A stretch of DNA of 64,000 nucleotides from Gammaproteobacteria bacterium. GTDB taxonomy: Bacteria > Pseudomonadota > Gammaproteobacteria > Steroidobacterales > XN24. Made by a program: the position numbers and the translations under genes. Below are positions 61,700 through 64,000 of the stretch, piece after piece. Below the pieces are notes generated by a model, which saw only the letters and a list, made by a program, of their open reading frames with translations, was not told where the DNA came from and searched no databases. The stretch is from NCBI GenBank assembly GCA_024640085.1, contig JAHEFR010000071.1, forward strand, positions 1 through 64,000, in the 5' to 3' direction. Every line of letters starts with the position of its first letter. Position 1 is the first letter of the stretch.

Positions 61700-62452
61700 C
61701 TAGTGCCGTCTCGCCAGCCACATCCAGCTTCCGGTCAACGCGAGCAGCAGCAGCAGTATCGCCGCGCCGTCCATCAACAGGACGCCGAAGCTGCCGCCGA
61801 GACGGCCGCTGTGCAAGTCGAGGACGACACGTTCCATCGGCAATACGCGGCTGACGAAGTCCGCCTGCAACACGGCCAGCTCGTCGGCCGGTAGCGGATC
61901 CGGCAATGACCAGTTGACCCGGGCCGGTTCGATGCCCGGACTCCCCCACTGAAGGGATTCGATACCGGCGGAGTACATGGCGTCGCCGGCTCTCAGGACG
62001 ACTGACCCGTCCTCGCCCAGCCCGAGTCCGTCGAGCCCGGCCGGAACCCCGCTCTCGGTGCCGAGGCGATCCACGATCTGGCCGTCCGGGGTGACGATCA
62101 GGACCTCATCGTCCACTGCCAGTGCAACGAAGTTTCCCGCAGCGACCGCGCCGCTGAGCCGGGTGTAATGGCCGGGGATCGGCTGTCGGTCCAGGTAAAG
62201 CCGGTCCCCGAGCAGCGCGACTCTGGACTCATCCGCGTGATGGCTGACCGCCTGTTCGGGAGCCTCTATGCCATACCAGTCAAGCAGCCATCCGGCGGTG
62301 GCGAATCGCTCGTCCAGCCGCAACGATTCGGTATGGTTCAGGGCCAGACCGGTCAGGCTGAGGATCAGCACAAGCAGGGCAGCCACGATGCCGAAGCGGC
62401 GGTGCCATTTCCAGAACGACCGCCAGCGCGCGATACCCCTAGCCTGGCTCAC
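61700..62452 (-). CDS. PepSY-type membrane protein
   Basis: From a GTG at 62452 the product is 250 residues. It starts with ARWRSFWKWHRRFGIVAALLVLILSLTGLALNH-type sequence (residues about 6-40), typical of PepSY-associated TM proteins, and ends with DLHSGRLGGSFGVLLMDGAAIL followed by a C-terminal helix and WMWLARRH. The middle part is a soluble, extracytoplasmic beta-rich domain. Such proteins are linked to redox or iron-reduction functions. The start is not certain, since an ATG 19 codons further up is possible. It overlaps the FMN-binding gene by 14 bases. Confidence 0.8.
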   Translation of the reverse strand: MSQARGIARWRSFWKWHRRFGIVAALLVLILSLTGLALNHTESLRLDERFATAGWLLDWYGIEAPEQAVSHHADESRVALLGDRLYLDRQPIPGHYTRLSGAVAAGNFVALAVDDEVLIVTPDGQIVDRLGTESGVPAGLDGLGLGEDGSVVLRAGDAMYSAGIESLQWGSPGIEPARVNWSLPDPLPADELAVLQADFVSRVLPMERVVLDLHSGRLGGSFGVLLMDGAAILLLLLALTGSWMWLARRH

Positions 62453-63023
62453 TACCGACCACCCGGGAATCCAGATAAAGGACCATGCGGGCGAGGCGTG
62501 TGATGGCACTCACGGACAGGGTGGCCCCCGAGATACTGTCGATGCTCCTGTCCAGACCCCCGTTTTCGGATAGGGCAGCCTGGCGGAACTGGTCGGTGAA
62601 GAACCCGTGGCGGACCTCCCACCCCCGGCTCTCCCGGAAGACCAGGACCTTGACGGACTCGATCCGGCCGCCGGACACGACGATACCGGTGGTGATCGGC
62701 TTCTCCTTGCCGATTTCTTCCACTATCCATGCCGTCCTGTCTCCCTGTTTCCAGTAACGGAGGCGCATTGTAGCCGGGGGATGGCCCAGAATCCCGGAGA
62801 CGCCCTCGCGCAGGTCGGCGGTGAGCCAAATGGCCCCCGGAGAGGGCGGGGAACCGGCGAAGACCTCATGGAGGAAATCCTCCGGCGCCTGATAGACACC
62901 CATGGCGCCCGCAGCCAGCGGCGACAGGATGGCGACCAGGAACCCCGCCAGCCGCCGTCCTGGTGGACGGCGGCGTGGCCACGCGCCTGATTCCCGTGAC
63001 AGATTCCCTGTCTCAGAAGGCAT
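62439..63023 (-). CDS. FMN-binding domain protein (flavinylated, extracytoplasmic)
   Basis: From the ATG at 63023 the protein is 194 residues. A basic stretch (RRRPPGRR) precedes a hydrophobic segment (LAGFLVAILSPLAAGAMGV), which is a signal or anchor. The FMN-binding domain ends with DSISGATLSVSAITR, matching the flavinylation motif D(G/S)xSGAT(S/T), where the Thr would carry FMN through a phosphoester bond. No ApbE flavin transferase is seen in the window. It lies between an outer-membrane barrel gene and a PepSY protein gene, overlapping both, so the three are probably one operon. Confidence 0.85.
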   Translation of the reverse strand: MPSETGNLSRESGAWPRRRPPGRRLAGFLVAILSPLAAGAMGVYQAPEDFLHEVFAGSPPSPGAIWLTADLREGVSGILGHPPATMRLRYWKQGDRTAWIVEEIGKEKPITTGIVVSGGRIESVKVLVFRESRGWEVRHGFFTDQFRQAALSENGGLDRSIDSISGATLSVSAITRLARMVLYLDSRVVGSEPG

Positions 63024-64000
63024 AGCCGAGGCCGAGGTTGAAGCCATTGTCGTCATCCGAGCCCTGGTTGTCCTGCTGCTGCACGTCGAACTTCAGAACC
63101 ACATCGGGGATCGGCCAGTAGTTGATGCCAACGTTGAGCTGTCTGTATTCAGTGTCGTTGGAAGCCCCGGCGTTGTTGTCCCAGACGTTGTATCGGGCGA
63201 AGGCGCCGAACTCCCCGGGGATACTCCACAGGCTGCCGCGGATCGAAGGCTCCACGTACCAGCCCTCCTGTCTATCCCGGCCGATGGCCGCCGGATCCGA
63301 GGCGTCGATGACGTCCCCGTCGTCCAGGTCCCACCGGGCATACAGGGCCCGGAGGCCGAAGGGTCCCTTGCGGATCTCTGTGTGGGCCTCCAGCAGCGTA
63401 GCGCCGATCCCCTGATCCCCCTGGGTGATGTCCACCTGGTACTGGCCGGATATCCCCAGTTCCACTCCCGGCACACCGGTCCACCTCAGCATGGCGGTAT
63501 AGGCGGGATCGTTGGCCCTGGCCTCCGACACCTTCTGGCGGCCGCTGCGGATGCGATAAGCATTGCTGCCGGACTGCGGCACGTCCAGGCCTGAGGTCAC
63601 TGCCACATCGTAGCTGAGTCCCGCTGCCAGCTCCCCATGCAGGTCCACGCCACCTTCCCACCAGGTCGTGGGGATGATGTTCGTCTCCACCGGGTTGCGC
63701 TCCACTCCGTAGAAGGTGTTGGGCTCGTGGGTCTGATTGAGGATGCCGATGGGCAGCAGGAACACGCCGGCGCGGCTGGCCGTCCGCTCTCCCAGGGTGA
63801 AGTTCAGGTAGGCCTGCTCCAGTTCGACCTCTCCGTTCTGTCCGTCACCGGAGACAGCGTGCTCGAGTTCCACCTCGGAAACCAGCCGGATGTTTTCGTT
63901 GAAATCGTGATTGAAGGCAAGAACGAAACGGTGGAAATCGATCTCCTCCTTGCTGTCGAGATTGTTGTAATGAAGCTCCCCGTAGCCGCCGATATGGGTA
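63013..64000 (-). CDS. Outer-membrane beta-barrel protein (porin-like), N-terminus outside the window
   Basis: The frame is open from 63013 to the window end, about 329 codons visible. Alternating strands end with GFNLGLGYAF, a terminal Phe as in outer-membrane barrels. Segments such as RFVLAFNHDF, AYLNFTLGERTASRAGVFLLP and NVGINYWPIPDVVLKFDVQQQ have barrel-strand character. The start lies upstream of position 64000. I cannot tell the substrate; the fold resembles general or phosphate-type porins. It overlaps the FMN-binding gene start by 11 bases. Confidence 0.85.
   Translation of the reverse strand, partial: THIGGYGELHYNNLDSKEEIDFHRFVLAFNHDFNENIRLVSEVELEHAVSGDGQNGEVELEQAYLNFTLGERTASRAGVFLLPIGILNQTHEPNTFYGVERNPVETNIIPTTWWEGGVDLHGELAAGLSYDVAVTSGLDVPQSGSNAYRIRSGRQKVSEARANDPAYTAMLRWTGVPGVELGISGQYQVDITQGDQGIGATLLEAHTEIRKGPFGLRALYARWDLDDGDVIDASDPAAIGRDRQEGWYVEPSIRGSLWSIPGEFGAFARYNVWDNNAGASNDTEYRQLNVGINYWPIPDVVLKFDVQQQDNQGSDDDNGFNLGLGYAF

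Overview
The window looks like chromosome from a high-GC gammaproteobacterium. The clearest support is gene order on the right half: ggt, yfhL-type ferredoxin, coaD, rsmD, ftsY-ftsE-ftsX-rpoH, and xthA/pyrE, dut-coaBC-radC-rpmB-rpmG and thiS-thiG-trmB, all arrangements seen in Pseudomonas-like and Chromatiales/Xanthomonadales-like genomes. A fused aspartokinase/diaminopimelate decarboxylase and several TolB-like/TPR membrane proteins fit a lineage near Xanthomonadales, Wenzhouxiangella or Woeseia. That placement is inference; no rRNA gene is present.

Positions 1-17 kb are an accessory, partly decayed zone of lower GC. It holds an IS30-family element with a frameshifted transposase (4256-5482), the end of a second IS30 copy at the window edge (1-87), a family of short intergenic repeats, a tRNA-Gly(CCC) with a partial second copy 2.1 kb away, and three large TPR signalling-type proteins (2085-4199, 7615-9930, 11143-12966). 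It also holds a LytTR regulator with a membrane partner and two clear pseudogenes: a lipoprotein at 5519-6155 and a TPR-methyltransferase at 15158-17387.

Positions 17.5-35.4 kb carry envelope and transport functions: a sulfotransferase, an unrecognised 389-residue protein, a lipoprotein and an LtaS/sulfatase-like membrane enzyme. They are followed by a TetR-regulated operon of an HlyD-like adaptor, an ABC ATPase and a permease, with a visible palindromic operator. Next come a secreted three-heme, three-PKD protein with a GlyGly-CTERM-like tail, a YeeE/YedE pair, a PKHD-type hydroxylase, a DUF1302/DUF1329 pair and a truncated GDSL esterase.

Positions 35.5-64 kb are mostly housekeeping: lysine biosynthesis, RimO, thiamine, tRNA modification, peptidoglycan recycling, DNA repair, nucleotide and CoA synthesis, ribosomal proteins L28 and L33, a fatty acid desaturase, gamma-glutamyltransferase, a large surface lipoprotein lipase, FtsYEX and sigma-32. 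A CIRCE element matching the consensus exactly overlaps the apparent rpoH promoter, suggesting HrcA control of the heat-shock sigma factor. The right edge holds an overlapping operon of an outer-membrane barrel protein (cut by the window end), an FMN-binding protein and a PepSY membrane protein, possibly an extracytoplasmic flavin redox module.

No CRISPR array, phage, secretion-system cluster or clearly new multi-gene system was found. The items most worth a second look are the CIRCE-rpoH promoter, the tRNA-Gly repeat pair, the heme/PKD surface protein, the uncharacterised envelope cluster and the dispersed repeats.
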